Assembly: GCA_904419835.1 (NCBI GenBank)
Contig: CAJFTA010000010.1
Span: 1-45,052, forward strand
Direction of reading: 5' to 3'
Length of the DNA: 45,052 bases
Source of the DNA: an uncultured Pseudoflavonifractor sp.
GTDB lineage: Bacteria > Bacillota > Clostridia > Oscillospirales > Oscillospiraceae
Below the pieces are notes generated by a model that had not been told where the DNA came from, made no database searches, and saw only the letters and a program-made list of their open reading frames with translations. A program made the translations under genes and the position numbers. Below, piece by piece: positions 5,965 through 16,457 of the stretch. Numbering within the stretch: position 1 is the first letter of the stretch; each line of letters opens with the position of its first letter.

Positions 5965-8371
5965 ATTGCGGGACCTCGCCATGAGACGCGGCCCTTTCCT
6001 TTCCGGATTGCTGCGTCTGCCTGGAAAACCGGAGGACCAGCGCGGTGCGGTCGTCCGGGCCAACCTCCTTGCCGTCGCTCCCGTCAATGAGGGCGCAGGC
6101 CAGGTCCTTGGGGCTGTCCCCTTCAAAGGCGGAGAACATGTCCCGGAGCCACTGATCCTCACCGCCGCCGGCCACCCCGTCGCTGACCAGCAGTACCATG
6201 TCTCCCGGCTCAAGCCTGAGGGTGGTCACATCGGGCGCGCCGCCCTCTCCCACGGAGAGACCGGCGGGCAGGGACGCGCCGGTGATGCGGGTCACGGCCT
6301 TTCCCTTCCGCACATAGGTGGGAGCCGCGCCGTACTTATAGACCCACATAGCGCCGGTGAACAGGTCCAGCCGCAGCAGATCGATGGTGGTAAAGCCGCC
6401 GGAGCTCTCCCCCCGGAGGGCAAGGGCGGAGCTGATGGTTCTCAGGGCGGTCTCCGGCGGGATGCCCGCCCGGAGGAACTGCTCCAGCAGCCGCACCGCC
6501 AGGGAGGAGTCCTTCTCCGCCGCCGCGCCGCTGCCCATGCCGTCGCACAGGAGCACGTACAGGCTGCCGTCGTCCAGCTTAAACCAGGCCCCTGTGTCCC
6601 CGCTGACGGTCTGGCCGTCCTTCTTCCGTGCCGCCACGCCGGCCACCGCCATAAAGGGCTCCGCCTGGGCGAAGACCAGCTTGTTCAGCCGCTTCCCCTC
6701 CTCCTCGCCGGCGGAGCGGAGAGGCACGCCCGCCAGGGCGGAGAGTTTTTTCAGCTCCTCGGGGGTCCGCAGGCTGTCCAGCCCACGGCCCTCGATCTCC
6801 ACCCGCAGGCGGCCCGCCTGGTCGTAAAAGGCGGCGGTCTCCCCCTCCAGTCCCAGGGCGGTCAGGTGCTGGCGGATGCGCTTCTCCCGCACCGGGTCGG
6901 GCACCAGCTCCCGGCCGAACTCCGCCGCCGCCGTCCCCAGCACCTCGGCCAGGGCGCCGTACTCCCGGCACACCGCCGACCGGTTGTCCCTCAGGCGGGC
7001 GGCGTACTGCCGCCGGTAGAGCAGGCCCACCAGCTCCTCATTGGCCGCCGCCAAAAAGGCGGAAAACCGGAGGCACCGGTTGGAGAAGTGGGGCGGAAAG
7101 TCCTCCGGCTCTCCCCTGCCCCGGTCCAGCATGGCGGGAAGGGCGTCGTTGAGGGCGTTGAAGGTGGCAATATAGTCCCGCTGCCAGCAGGCCGCCTGGA
7201 GGGCGCATTTGCGGCACACCCGGTTGGCCGCCCGGTCAAAGATGGCGGCGGCGTCATTGTCGTTGGGGGCGGCGCCTCCCAGGCTCTGCCGCAGGGACTC
7301 CTGGAGGGACCGGAAGGCCCCCGCCGCCCCGTCCAGACGGTCCCGCAGGTACTCCTGGGCCTTGGCCGTGGTATCCCGCCGCCGCTCGGGCACCGAGAGA
7401 GCCGCCGCCCACCGGAAAGCCCGCTGAGGCAGCACCATAAAGATGACGGAGGCGATAAAGACCTCATAGAGGATGGAGATCTGGAGGCCGTTGTCCCAGG
7501 TCCACAGCACCGCCACCGCGTTGGCGATGACATAGGCCAGAGCGGCGAACAGCTTGCCCTGCCGCCGGAACACGCCGGTGATCAGCCCGGCGAAGCCAAA
7601 GGCCATGCTGTAAAAGGGTGCGCCTCCGGCGGCCACATCCATGGCCAGTCCGGCGGCCACGCCCGTCGCCGCCCCCACGCCGATGCCGCACTGGTACCCG
7701 GCTATCATCACCGCCAGGGCGGCGGAGAACCGGCCCAGAGAGATGGTGCCGTCAAAGAGGGTGATCTTGCTCATGGTGATGAGCACCGTGCCCCCCAGGA
7801 TAAGAAAGCTGACCATCTGCCGCATGGTCAGCTCGCCGCCGTCCTCCTTCCGCTTCCAGGGGGAGAAGACAATGCGGTAGAAATAGACCGCTCCGGCGGT
7901 GAGAATCAGCTCGGTGGCAAAAAAGATGGTGTCCACCGTCAGCCAGCCCCGCTTGGACAGGTACACAAAGCCGGTGACAAAGTTCATGGCGGCCGACACG
8001 GCGGGCATGAACCAGGCCGACCGGTACACCTTCACATCATAGAAGGCAAAGGACACAGAAAAGATGAGGATGGCCGCCGCCACATACCGAAGTCCCTGGG
8101 TAAAGCCCTGAAAGGAGAGGTACCCGAAGCAGGCCCCCAGCAGGGCGGAAAAGCCGTCCAGCCCGGAGCCGGAGGCCCCCACCATGGCCAGCCCGAAGGG
8201 AGCGCAGCCGCCGAAGATCTCCGCTCCCGACAGCATGGCCCCCAGCAGGAGCCGGATCACGCACTCCGCCGTGCGTACCAGCGCCGGGGCCCGGAGCACC
8301 AGACGGCCGGTGTCCCGCATCTCCTCCCTGGCCCGGGCGGCCCGGGTTTTCAGCTTTTCTTTCGTCGCCAT
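5963..8371 (-). CDS. spoIIE: Stage II sporulation protein E (membrane PP2C phosphatase)
   Basis: An 802-residue protein. In the SpoIIE family it dephosphorylates the anti-anti-sigma factor SpoIIAA to activate sigma F in the forespore and takes part in polar septation. The N-terminal about 320 residues contain a run of hydrophobic membrane segments. A central regulatory region follows, with a Cys cluster (CRKCALQAAC). The C-terminal PP2C domain shows the metal-binding motifs LLCDGMGSG and LLVSDGVAGG, and GPDDRTALVL near the end. The length matches the family. It stands alone between an ABC operon and the haem genes. GGAG precedes the ATG. It indicates a spore-former. Confidence 0.93.
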   Translation of the reverse strand: MATKEKLKTRAARAREEMRDTGRLVLRAPALVRTAECVIRLLLGAMLSGAEIFGGCAPFGLAMVGASGSGLDGFSALLGACFGYLSFQGFTQGLRYVAAAILIFSVSFAFYDVKVYRSAWFMPAVSAAMNFVTGFVYLSKRGWLTVDTIFFATELILTAGAVYFYRIVFSPWKRKEDGGELTMRQMVSFLILGGTVLITMSKITLFDGTISLGRFSAALAVMIAGYQCGIGVGAATGVAAGLAMDVAAGGAPFYSMAFGFAGLITGVFRRQGKLFAALAYVIANAVAVLWTWDNGLQISILYEVFIASVIFMVLPQRAFRWAAALSVPERRRDTTAKAQEYLRDRLDGAAGAFRSLQESLRQSLGGAAPNDNDAAAIFDRAANRVCRKCALQAACWQRDYIATFNALNDALPAMLDRGRGEPEDFPPHFSNRCLRFSAFLAAANEELVGLLYRRQYAARLRDNRSAVCREYGALAEVLGTAAAEFGRELVPDPVREKRIRQHLTALGLEGETAAFYDQAGRLRVEIEGRGLDSLRTPEELKKLSALAGVPLRSAGEEEGKRLNKLVFAQAEPFMAVAGVAARKKDGQTVSGDTGAWFKLDDGSLYVLLCDGMGSGAAAEKDSSLAVRLLEQFLRAGIPPETALRTISSALALRGESSGGFTTIDLLRLDLFTGAMWVYKYGAAPTYVRKGKAVTRITGASLPAGLSVGEGGAPDVTTLRLEPGDMVLLVSDGVAGGGEDQWLRDMFSAFEGDSPKDLACALIDGSDGKEVGPDDRTALVLRFSRQTQQSGKERAASHGEVPQ

Positions 8372-8492
8372 GTTCGCACGTCTCCTTTTTCCTCCCGGCT
8401 TGTCCCACAGGGAGGTGCATCGGAGACAGTATAATCCATTATATGGAAAAACTCAGTCGGAAACAGACAGGGTTAGAAAATAAATAAGTTGC

Positions 8493-8538
8493 AAAAAAGC
8501 GCCGTTCTCTCTATTTAGCAAAGAGAAAACGGCGCTTT
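8493..8538 (-). terminator. Terminator of the hem/cbi operon
   Basis: On the minus strand AAAGCGCCGTT...TCTC pairs with GAGAG..AACGGCGCTTTTTT and ends in a T-run, about 25 bases after the hemL stop. It marks the 3' end of the tetrapyrrole supercluster. Confidence 0.85.
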
Positions 8539-8561
8539 CTGTCATAAATTTCTGAAAAATC

Positions 8562-9844
8562 TCAGGTCAGGCTGCTCAGCACGGCCCCGGCGGCCTCCAG
8601 GGTGCGGCTCAGGTCCTCATGGCTGTGGGCGGCGGAGACGAACATGGCCTCAAACTGGGCGGGGGCCAGGTAGATGCCCCGGTCCAGCATGCCGGCGAAG
8701 TACCGGGCGTACATGGCCACGTCGCTGCCCTTGGCATCGGTGAAGGTGTTCACGTCGGCGGGTGTGAAGAAGGGGGCCAGCAGGGAACCCACCTGGTTGA
8801 TGTGGACTCCCGCGCCGGTGCGCTCCGCCGCCGCCCGCAGGCCGCCGGAGAGCTGCGCGGCGTAGTCCCCGATCTGGGTGTACACCTCCGGGTGGTCCTT
8901 CAGGTAGCGCAGCTGGGCAAGGCCTGCGGCCATGGCCACCGGGTTGCCGCTGAGGGTGCCCGCCTGATAGACCGGGCCGCAGGGTGCCACCTGCTCCATC
9001 AGGGCCCGGCTGGCGCAGTAGGCGCCCACGGGCATGCCGCCGCCGATGATCTTGCCGAAGGTGACAATGTCCGCTTTCACGCCGTAGTATTCCTGGGCGC
9101 CGCCCAGGGCCAGGCGGAAGCCGGTGATGACCTCGTCAAAGATGAGGAGGGCGCCGTACTTGTCGCACAGGGCCCGCAGGCCCTCCAGAAAGCCGGGGGC
9201 GGGGCCCACCACGCCCATGTTGGCGGCCACCGGCTCCACAATGACGGCGGCAACCTGGCCGGGATTCTGCTCCAGCAGGGCCTCCACGCTCTTCAGGTCG
9301 TTGAACTGGGCGGTGAGGGTGTCCTGCACCACCACCTGGGGCACACCGGCGGAGGTGGGGTGTCCCCCCGCCAGGGCGGAGGAGCCCGCCCCCACCAGGA
9401 GGCAGTCGGAGTGGCCGTGGTAGCAGCCCTCAAACTTGATGAGCTTGTCCCGGCCGGTGGCCCCCCGGGCCAGCCGCAGGGCGGACATGACCGCCTCGGT
9501 ACCCGAATTGACCATACGCACCATCTCGATGTTGGGCACCAGCTCAATCATCAGCTCTGCGATCTCCACCTCCCGGGCGGTGGGCGCGCCGAAGGACAGG
9601 CCGTCCTTCACCGCCTTCTCCACCGCCTCCCGGATGACCGGGTGGTTGTGGCCCAGGATCATGGGGCCCCAGGAGCCCACGTAGTCCAGATATTTTCTGC
9701 CGTCCTCGTCCCAGAGATAGGCGCCGTCGGCCCGGGTGATGAACCGGGGGGCCATGCCCACGGCCCGGAAGGCCCGCACCGGGGAGTTGACCCCGCCGGG
9801 CAGTACACGCTTCGCCTGTTCAAAGAGCTGTTCGCTGCGGTCCA

Positions 9845-9845
<1 letters not shown>
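8562..9845 (-). CDS. hemL: Glutamate-1-semialdehyde 2,1-aminomutase
   Basis: A 427-residue PLP enzyme that converts glutamate-1-semialdehyde to 5-aminolevulinate, the second step of the C5 pathway. Start ATG 9845 gives the standard N-terminus MDRSEQLFEQAKRVLPGGVN; its first base overlaps the hemB stop codon (TGATG). It shows the aminotransferase class III motif DEVITGFR and the PLP-lysine motif FGKIIGGGMPVGA. It is the last gene of the operon. Ordering it after hemB, hemC and hemA brings the whole precursor branch under the B12-riboswitch transcript. Confidence 0.96.
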
Positions 9846-10831
<986 letters not shown>

Positions 10832-10879
10832 GCTGCTTCCTTTCCATGGGCGGTGTTCCGCCCGGATTGTTCCTGTTTT

Positions 10880-12370
10880 TTAGAACATGCCTCTGATTTT
10901 CTCCACCAAGGCGTCAATGGTGGCACGCTCGGCCACCACCACGGGAATGCCGTAGTCCCTGGCCTGAGCGGCGGTCTGCTCCCCGATGCACACGCCGGTG
11001 ACGCGCCCAAAGGGGAAGTCCTCCCCCACGGTGGACACAAAGCCCCTGACCGTAGAGGCGCTGGTGAAGGTGACCAGGGCGCCCTCCTCCGCCAGCAGCC
11101 GGTCCCGCAGCTCCTCAGAGCGGGGGTTGTCGTACACCGTGCGGTAGACCGGGATGTCGTCATAGGAAATTTTAGCCCCATCCAGGGCGTCCGTCAAGGC
11201 TTTGGAGCCCAGCTCCGCCCGGAGCAGGAGCACCTTGCCCCGGGCCAGGCCGGCCAGGCCCTCGCCCAGATGGGCCGCGTCGTATACCTCGGGCACGTAG
11301 TCGGCCCGCAGGCCGCGCTCCAGCAGGGCCCTGGCGGTGCCGGGTCCGATGGCCGCCAGCTTCACGCTCCCCAAGGCCCGTGCGTCCCTGCCCATGGCCT
11401 CCAGGGTGTGCCAGACGGTCTCCACCCCGGCGGCGCTGGTGAACACCAGCCACTCATAGCCGGAGATGGCGTTCAGGGCCGCCTCCATGGCGGGGCAGGG
11501 CAGGATGGGCGCGGTCTCGATGCAGGGGTACTCCACCACCTGGGCCCCCAGGGCCCGCAGCCGGGCCGCCAGGGTGCCGGCGCGCTCTTTGGGCCGGGTC
11601 ACCACCACGGTGCGGCCCTTGAGGGGCAGCGCGTCGAACCAGTCGAACTTGTCCGCCAGGGCGCACACCGGGCCGAAGATGCTGATGGCGGGGCTCTCGA
11701 TATGGTGCTCCACCGCCGCCTGGGCCAGGGTGGCGGCGGTGGCGTTAATGCGGCGCTGGCCGGGGGTGGTGCCCCGCTCCACGATGGCGGCAGGGGTGTC
11801 CGGGTCCATGCCGGCGGCGGTGAGGCCGGCGCAGATGGCGGGCAGGCTGCTCACCCCCATGAGGAACACCAGGGTGCCCCTGGTGTGTACCAGGGCCTCA
11901 AAGTCGATGTCCAGGGCCTTGCCCGCCCGGGCGTGGCCGGTGATGATGTGGAGGGATGAGGTGAAGTCCCGGTGGGTCACCGGGATGCCCCCGTAGGCTG
12001 GCACGGCGATGGCGGAGGTCACGCCGGGCACCTCCTGGAAGGGGACACCGTGCTCCGCCAGCAGCTCCAGCTCCTCGCCGCCCCGGCCGAAGAGGAAGGG
12101 GTCGCCCCCCTTCAGCCGCACCACGTTCTTCCCTTCTCTGGCCTTATCCAGGAGGATGCGGTTGATCTGGTCCTGGGGCACCGGGTGGCGGGATGCCTGC
12201 TTGCCCACGTCGATGGCCTCGGCCCCCTCCGGGATGAGGGCCAGAATCTCCGGGGCCACCAGCCGGTCGTACACCACCACTTCCGCCCGCTCCAGGGCCT
12301 CCAGGCCCTTGCGGGTCAGCAGGCCCGGGTCCCCCGGACCGGCCCCCACCAGCGTTACCATACCGCTCAT
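10880..12370 (-). CDS. cobA-hemD: Uroporphyrinogen-III C-methyltransferase / uroporphyrinogen-III synthase fusion
   Basis: A 496-residue bifunctional protein. Residues 1 to about 245 are the SAM-dependent methyltransferase that makes precorrin-2 (VTLVGAGPGDPGLLT, VVRLKGGDPFLFGRGGEE, PGVTSAIAVPAYGGIPVTHR). Residues about 250-496 are uroporphyrinogen-III synthase (RTVVVTRPKERAGTLAARL, FTSAAGVE, AIGPGTARAL, TFTSASTVRGF, CIGEQTA). This fusion is common in clostridia and channels hydroxymethylbilane towards corrinoids and sirohaem. It overlaps hemC by 4 bases (ATGA). Confidence 0.95.
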   Translation of the reverse strand: MSGMVTLVGAGPGDPGLLTRKGLEALERAEVVVYDRLVAPEILALIPEGAEAIDVGKQASRHPVPQDQINRILLDKAREGKNVVRLKGGDPFLFGRGGEELELLAEHGVPFQEVPGVTSAIAVPAYGGIPVTHRDFTSSLHIITGHARAGKALDIDFEALVHTRGTLVFLMGVSSLPAICAGLTAAGMDPDTPAAIVERGTTPGQRRINATAATLAQAAVEHHIESPAISIFGPVCALADKFDWFDALPLKGRTVVVTRPKERAGTLAARLRALGAQVVEYPCIETAPILPCPAMEAALNAISGYEWLVFTSAAGVETVWHTLEAMGRDARALGSVKLAAIGPGTARALLERGLRADYVPEVYDAAHLGEGLAGLARGKVLLLRAELGSKALTDALDGAKISYDDIPVYRTVYDNPRSEELRDRLLAEEGALVTFTSASTVRGFVSTVGEDFPFGRVTGVCIGEQTAAQARDYGIPVVVAERATIDALVEKIRGMF

Positions 12371-13230
12371 TCCGCCGCCTCCTTCATCCTGCGGGCCAGG
12401 GTCTCGCCCAGCTGCTCCGCCTCCGTCACAGGACCGGAAATCCGGTCCCGCCGTCCGTTTTCATCCATTCCGGTGAGTACCAGCGTGTCCCCGTCCACCA
12501 CGCCGTGGGCCGCCACCGGCGAGGAGCAGCCCCCGTCCAGCACCCGGACAAAGGCCCGCTCGGCCAGGGCGCAGACGGTCCCCTCCCGGTCGGTCACAGC
12601 GGCCAGGCAGGGGTAGTCCTCCCCCGCCCGGGTCTGGACGGCCAGAATGCCCTGTCCGGCGGCGGGGATGATCTCCTCCGCCGTAAAGTACCGGGCGATG
12701 CGCCCCTCCAGGCCCAGCCGCTTCAGTCCGGCGGAGGCCAGCACCAGGGCGGCGTACTGCCCCTCATCCAGCTTCCGCAGGCGGGTGAGCACGTTGCCCC
12801 GCACCGGGGCCACCTCCATATCGGGATACAGCGCCGCCAGCTGGATGGCACGGCGGCGGGAGGCACAGCCGATGGGCAGGGACGCTTCCAGCTCCGTCTT
12901 TCCCGCGGGCAGCACCAGGGCGTCCCGGGGGTCCTCCCGCTTGGAGAAGGCCGCCAGGGGCAGCCGGGGGTCGGTCTCCATGGGCAGGTCCTTGCAGGAG
13001 TGGACGGTGATGTCCACCCGCCCCTCCAGCAGGGCCGCGTCCAGCTCCCGGACAAAGAGGCCCTTGCCCCCCACCTTGTCCAGGGTGCGGTCCAGAATTT
13101 TGTCGCCGGTGGTCTTCATGGTCACCAGCTCCAGCTCAATACCGGGGTCAAAGGCCCGGATGGCCTCCATCACCAGCTGGGACTGTTTCACAGCCAGGAC
13201 GCTCTCCCGGCTTCCGATGCGCAGCTTCAT
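12367..13230 (-). CDS. hemC: Hydroxymethylbilane synthase (porphobilinogen deaminase)
   Basis: A 287-residue enzyme that polymerises four porphobilinogens. The N-terminus MKLRIGSRESVLAVKQSQLV is typical. The dipyrromethane cofactor cysteine lies in VLDGGCSSPVAAHG (about residue 235), and HSCKDLPME carries the conserved Lys-Asp pair. It is slightly short for the family but complete. It overlaps the precorrin-2 dehydrogenase gene upstream and cobA-hemD downstream by 4 bases each, so all three are translationally coupled. Confidence 0.96.
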   Translation of the reverse strand: MKLRIGSRESVLAVKQSQLVMEAIRAFDPGIELELVTMKTTGDKILDRTLDKVGGKGLFVRELDAALLEGRVDITVHSCKDLPMETDPRLPLAAFSKREDPRDALVLPAGKTELEASLPIGCASRRRAIQLAALYPDMEVAPVRGNVLTRLRKLDEGQYAALVLASAGLKRLGLEGRIARYFTAEEIIPAAGQGILAVQTRAGEDYPCLAAVTDREGTVCALAERAFVRVLDGGCSSPVAAHGVVDGDTLVLTGMDENGRRDRISGPVTEAEQLGETLARRMKEAAE

Positions 13231-13679
13231 CCTTTCCCCTCCTTCAGGGTCTCCCGGATGGCGGCGGCCGCTCTGGCCACCGCCTTATGGTCGTTATTGG
13301 CGGACACCACGCCGGCCACCAGCTCCTCCCCCAGGCACACCGCCGGAAAGAGGAAGGTGCACTCCTCCCGCCGGTCGGCCACGCTGACGGGGATGCCCAG
13401 GGCCCGGGCGTCCTCCCCCACCAGGCGGTTCACCGCCCGGTCGTCTGTGGCGGCCACGGCCAGAACCGCGCCGGCCAGATCGCCGGACTGATAGGGCCGC
13501 TGAAGCCAGCTGACGCCCTCTATATGCTCCTTCCACTCCGGGGCGACGAGGGTCACCCGGGCGCCGAAGGCCCTCAGCACCCCGGCCCGGCGGCAGGCGA
13601 TGGCCCCGCCCCCCACCACAACGGCCTTCCGGCCGTTGAGGTCGATGAAGAGGGGAAAGCGAATCTCCTTCTGCTCCAT
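13227..13679 (-). CDS. Precorrin-2 dehydrogenase (SirC/Met8 type), short form
   Basis: A 150-residue NAD-dependent protein that oxidises precorrin-2 to sirohydrochlorin, the substrate of CbiK. It begins FPLFIDLNGRKAVVVGGG, the Rossmann motif of the CysG N-terminal domain, and continues with VAATDDRAVN and VSANNDHKAVAR. It ends soon after the Rossmann part, so it lacks most of the C-terminal lobe of bifunctional dehydrogenase/ferrochelatases. Chelation would then depend on CbiK or another enzyme. It lies between hemA (1-base gap) and hemC (4-base overlap). Confidence 0.88.
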   Translation of the reverse strand: MEQKEIRFPLFIDLNGRKAVVVGGGAIACRRAGVLRAFGARVTLVAPEWKEHIEGVSWLQRPYQSGDLAGAVLAVAATDDRAVNRLVGEDARALGIPVSVADRREECTFLFPAVCLGEELVAGVVSANNDHKAVARAAAAIRETLKEGKG

Positions 13680-13680
13680 G

Positions 13681-14877
13681 TCACGCCATCCTTCCGCCGT
13701 TGCGGGTGCGGATCTTCTCCTCGCACCTGGCCAGCTGTCCGGCGGTGAGCACGTCCTTCAGCCCGCCGGAGAGCAGCTCCACCGCCCGGCTCACCGCGTA
13801 CTCGGCCACCTCGGCCCTGTCCAGCTCCTCCAGGTCGGGCCGCTCCAGCACCCGGTCGGTGATGTCCGCCTTGAGCCGCTCCAGCAGGGGCAGGCTCTCC
13901 CGGTAGTCCGCCCACTGGTAGAAGCGGGCGATCTGGCGCTCCAGGATCTCCTCCACCTCGGGGGGCGCCTGCCGCTGGAGGGCGGCGCCCAGGGCGTCCA
14001 CGTTGAAGAGCTTCACGCCGGGCAGGTCCCCCGCCTCGGGCTGGATGTCCCGGGGAATGGCCAGGTCCACCAGCAGCTCCGGGGGCGTGCTGAGGGCGGC
14101 GAGTTCCCGGGCGGTGACGGTGTAGTGGGGGCTGGTGGTGGCGGAGAGGAGGATGTCCGCCCCCTCCATGGCGGCGTAGCGCGCCTCATAGGGGGCCACG
14201 GCGCAGCCCGCGGGCACCACCGTCTCCCCGTGGTGGTAGCTCCGCAGAGTCACGGTGACGGCGCAGCCCGCCTCCCGCAGGAGGGAGGCCGCCAGGCGGC
14301 CCATCTCCCCGTTGCCGATGACCAGGGCTTTCCGTCCGGCCAGGCCGCCGGTCTCCCGCGCCAGCACCTCCACCGCCCGGGAGGCCGCGGAGGCGGGCAG
14401 GGCGGTGAGCCGGGCCCTGGTCTTGATCGCCTTGGAGGCGGAGACGGCGGTGCGGAACAGGGTCTCCAGCACCGGGTCGGCGCCCCCCTGCTCCCGGGCG
14501 GCGGCAATGGCCGTCTTGACCTGGGTGACGATCTGGTCCTCGCCCCAGATCTGGGACCGGAGCCCCGCGGCCACCCGGGCCAGATGCCGGACGGCTCCCT
14601 CGTCCCGCCGGGTGACAAAGGCCTGGGCAAAGGGTGCGTAGTCCTGGCCGGCGGCGGCGCACAGCACCGCGCCGGGCTCCGGGCTCACCCCTGGCTGGCA
14701 GGAGAGGTAGATCTCCGTCCGGTTGCAGGTGGAGATGATGACGCAGCCCTGCACACCGGGCACGCTGCGCCTGATCTCCCCCGACAGCTCCCCCGCCTGG
14801 CTGCGGGTAAAGGACAGCCGCTCCCGCAGGGCGATGGGGGCCAGGCCGTAGTCCAGGCCGGACATGGATAGGTTCAT
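13681..14877 (-). CDS. hemA: Glutamyl-tRNA reductase
   Basis: A 398-residue enzyme that reduces Glu-tRNA to glutamate-1-semialdehyde and commits glutamate to tetrapyrroles. The nucleophile Cys lies in STCNRTEIY (about residue 51). An NADPH-binding domain (ALVIGNGEMGRLAA) and a C-terminal dimerisation helix follow. ATG 14877 is preferred over the in-frame GTG at 14886 because AAGGAAG lies 8 bases before it and the N-terminus then matches the family. It lies 36 bases after cbiL. Its presence shows use of the C5 route, not the Shemin route. Confidence 0.95.
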   Translation of the reverse strand: MNLSMSGLDYGLAPIALRERLSFTRSQAGELSGEIRRSVPGVQGCVIISTCNRTEIYLSCQPGVSPEPGAVLCAAAGQDYAPFAQAFVTRRDEGAVRHLARVAAGLRSQIWGEDQIVTQVKTAIAAAREQGGADPVLETLFRTAVSASKAIKTRARLTALPASAASRAVEVLARETGGLAGRKALVIGNGEMGRLAASLLREAGCAVTVTLRSYHHGETVVPAGCAVAPYEARYAAMEGADILLSATTSPHYTVTARELAALSTPPELLVDLAIPRDIQPEAGDLPGVKLFNVDALGAALQRQAPPEVEEILERQIARFYQWADYRESLPLLERLKADITDRVLERPDLEELDRAEVAEYAVSRAVELLSGGLKDVLTAGQLARCEEKIRTRNGGRMA

Positions 14878-14913
14878 ATGTCGCACTTCCTTATCAAGGG
14901 CTTGCCGCCCCGC

Positions 14914-15606
14914 TTATGTCTCGTTCCGGCGCTCCCTGACCAGCACCACGGAGAAGTAGCCCTCGCCCTCCTCCAGCTCCTCCAGGCTGCGGTACACCCG
15001 CTCGCCCGCCATGCCGCAGTTGGCCACCATCTCCCCGTCCAGGCCCCGCTCCCGCAGCTTGTCCCGCAGGGCGGGCAGGCTTTTGCCCGCCTTCATGAAG
15101 GCCTTGTTGGCCGGGAAGTCCAGGCAGTCGTCCACGCCCTCATAGGAGGCGGGCACCACCAGCAGCCGCTCCGCGCCCTCGCACAGGGAGGCGCCCAGCC
15201 GGGCCGCCACCGCGCAGATGGAGGGCACGCCGGGGATGAGCTGGGCGTCATAGCCCCGGGCGAGCACCTTCCTGTGGACGTAGATGTAGGTGGAGTAGAG
15301 GGTGGGGTCCCCCAGGGTGATGAAGGCCACGGTCTTCCCCTCGTCCAGCAGGGCGCAGATCCGCCCGGCGATCTCCTCATAACAGCCGTCCAGCAGGGCC
15401 TTGTCCCGCACCATGGGGGTGGGACAGGGCAGGAGGGTCTTGCCCTCCACCACGTCCCTGACAATGTTCAGGGCGGTCTTCTCCCCGCTGCCCTTGTCGG
15501 GCACGGCCACCACGTCGGCCTCCAGCAGAATGCGCCGGGCCTTCAGGGTGAGCAGCTCCGGGTCTCCGGGGCCCACCCCCACGCCGTACAGTTTTCCTCG
15601 GTTCAT
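14914..15606 (-). CDS. cbiL: Cobalt-precorrin-2 C20-methyltransferase
   Basis: A 230-residue SAM-dependent methyltransferase that methylates C20 of cobalt-factor II. The tetrapyrrole methylase fold shows as LYGVGVGPGDPELLTLKA, FITLGDPTLYSTY and IPGVPSICAVAARLGASL. The combination of VGPGDPELLT with TLGDPTLYSTY is typical of CbiL/CobI and separates it from CbiF and CbiH. It overlaps cbiO by 4 bases and precedes hemA. It is the only ring methyltransferase found in the downstream riboswitch unit. Confidence 0.93.
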   Translation of the reverse strand: MNRGKLYGVGVGPGDPELLTLKARRILLEADVVAVPDKGSGEKTALNIVRDVVEGKTLLPCPTPMVRDKALLDGCYEEIAGRICALLDEGKTVAFITLGDPTLYSTYIYVHRKVLARGYDAQLIPGVPSICAVAARLGASLCEGAERLLVVPASYEGVDDCLDFPANKAFMKAGKSLPALRDKLRERGLDGEMVANCGMAGERVYRSLEELEEGEGYFSVVLVRERRNET

Positions 15607-16457
15607 GTCGGTCCCTCCTGTTTCAATAGGCGCAGCAGCTCCCGCCGGACCTCGCTGATGGTGGCGGCGGACACGTCGGTGTCCAGCCCGTCCTGCTCCC
15701 GCAGGATCTCCATCAGGTGGGCCATGCGGGGCAGGCGCAGCTGGTTGGCCCGGAGCACCTCCGGTTTGGAGAACAGCTCTCCCGGCGTGCCCTCCAGCAG
15801 AACCCGGCCCTGCCCCAGCAGGTAGGCGTAGTCGCAGGAGAGGGGCACCACGTCCATGTCGTGGGTGGCCAGGAGAATGGTCATGCCCAGGCTGTCCCGC
15901 AGCCTTGACAGCAGGTGCATCAGCTCGCTGACCCCGCGGGGGTCCAGCCCGGCGGTGGGCTCGTCCAGAATGAGCACCTCCGGCTCCATCACCAGCACGC
16001 CGGCGATGGCCACCCGCTTCTTCTGTCCAAAGGACAGGGCGTGGGTGGGCTTGTCCCGCAGGGCGGACACGCCGGTGCGCTCCATGGCCAGCTCCACCCG
16101 GCGGCGGACCTCCGCCTCGGGCAGGTCCAGGTTCACCGCGCCGAAGGAGATGTCCCGGTACACGTCGGCGGAAAAGAGCTGGTCGTCCGGGTCCTGGAAC
16201 ACGATGCCCACCCGGCGGCGCAGCTCGGCGATGCCCTTCCGGTCCCGGCGGACCGGCGCCCCGTCCAGCAGCACCTGGCCGGAGGCGGGGCTCAGCACCC
16301 CGTTCAGGTTGAGAAACAGGGTGGATTTGCCCGCGCCGTTGGCCCCCAGAATGCCGGTGATCTTCCCCTTTTGGGCCTTGAGGGAGATGTGGTCCAGGGC
16401 CACGGTGCCGTCCTCATAGGTATAACACAGGTCCCTGGTCTCAATGGCGGCGTTCAT
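15603..16457 (-). CDS. cbiO: Cobalt ECF transporter ATPase
   Basis: A 284-residue ABC ATPase that energises cobalt uptake with CbiM, CbiN and CbiQ. It has Walker A GANGAGKST, Q-loop FQDPDDQLFS (the DDQ form typical of ECF ATPases), signature LSFGQKKRVAIAG, Walker B VLILDEPTAGLDP and switch His ATHDMD. It overlaps cbiQ and cbiL by 4 bases on each side. It is cytoplasmic at the membrane. Confidence 0.95.
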   Translation of the reverse strand: MNAAIETRDLCYTYEDGTVALDHISLKAQKGKITGILGANGAGKSTLFLNLNGVLSPASGQVLLDGAPVRRDRKGIAELRRRVGIVFQDPDDQLFSADVYRDISFGAVNLDLPEAEVRRRVELAMERTGVSALRDKPTHALSFGQKKRVAIAGVLVMEPEVLILDEPTAGLDPRGVSELMHLLSRLRDSLGMTILLATHDMDVVPLSCDYAYLLGQGRVLLEGTPGELFSKPEVLRANQLRLPRMAHLMEILREQDGLDTDVSAATISEVRRELLRLLKQEGPT

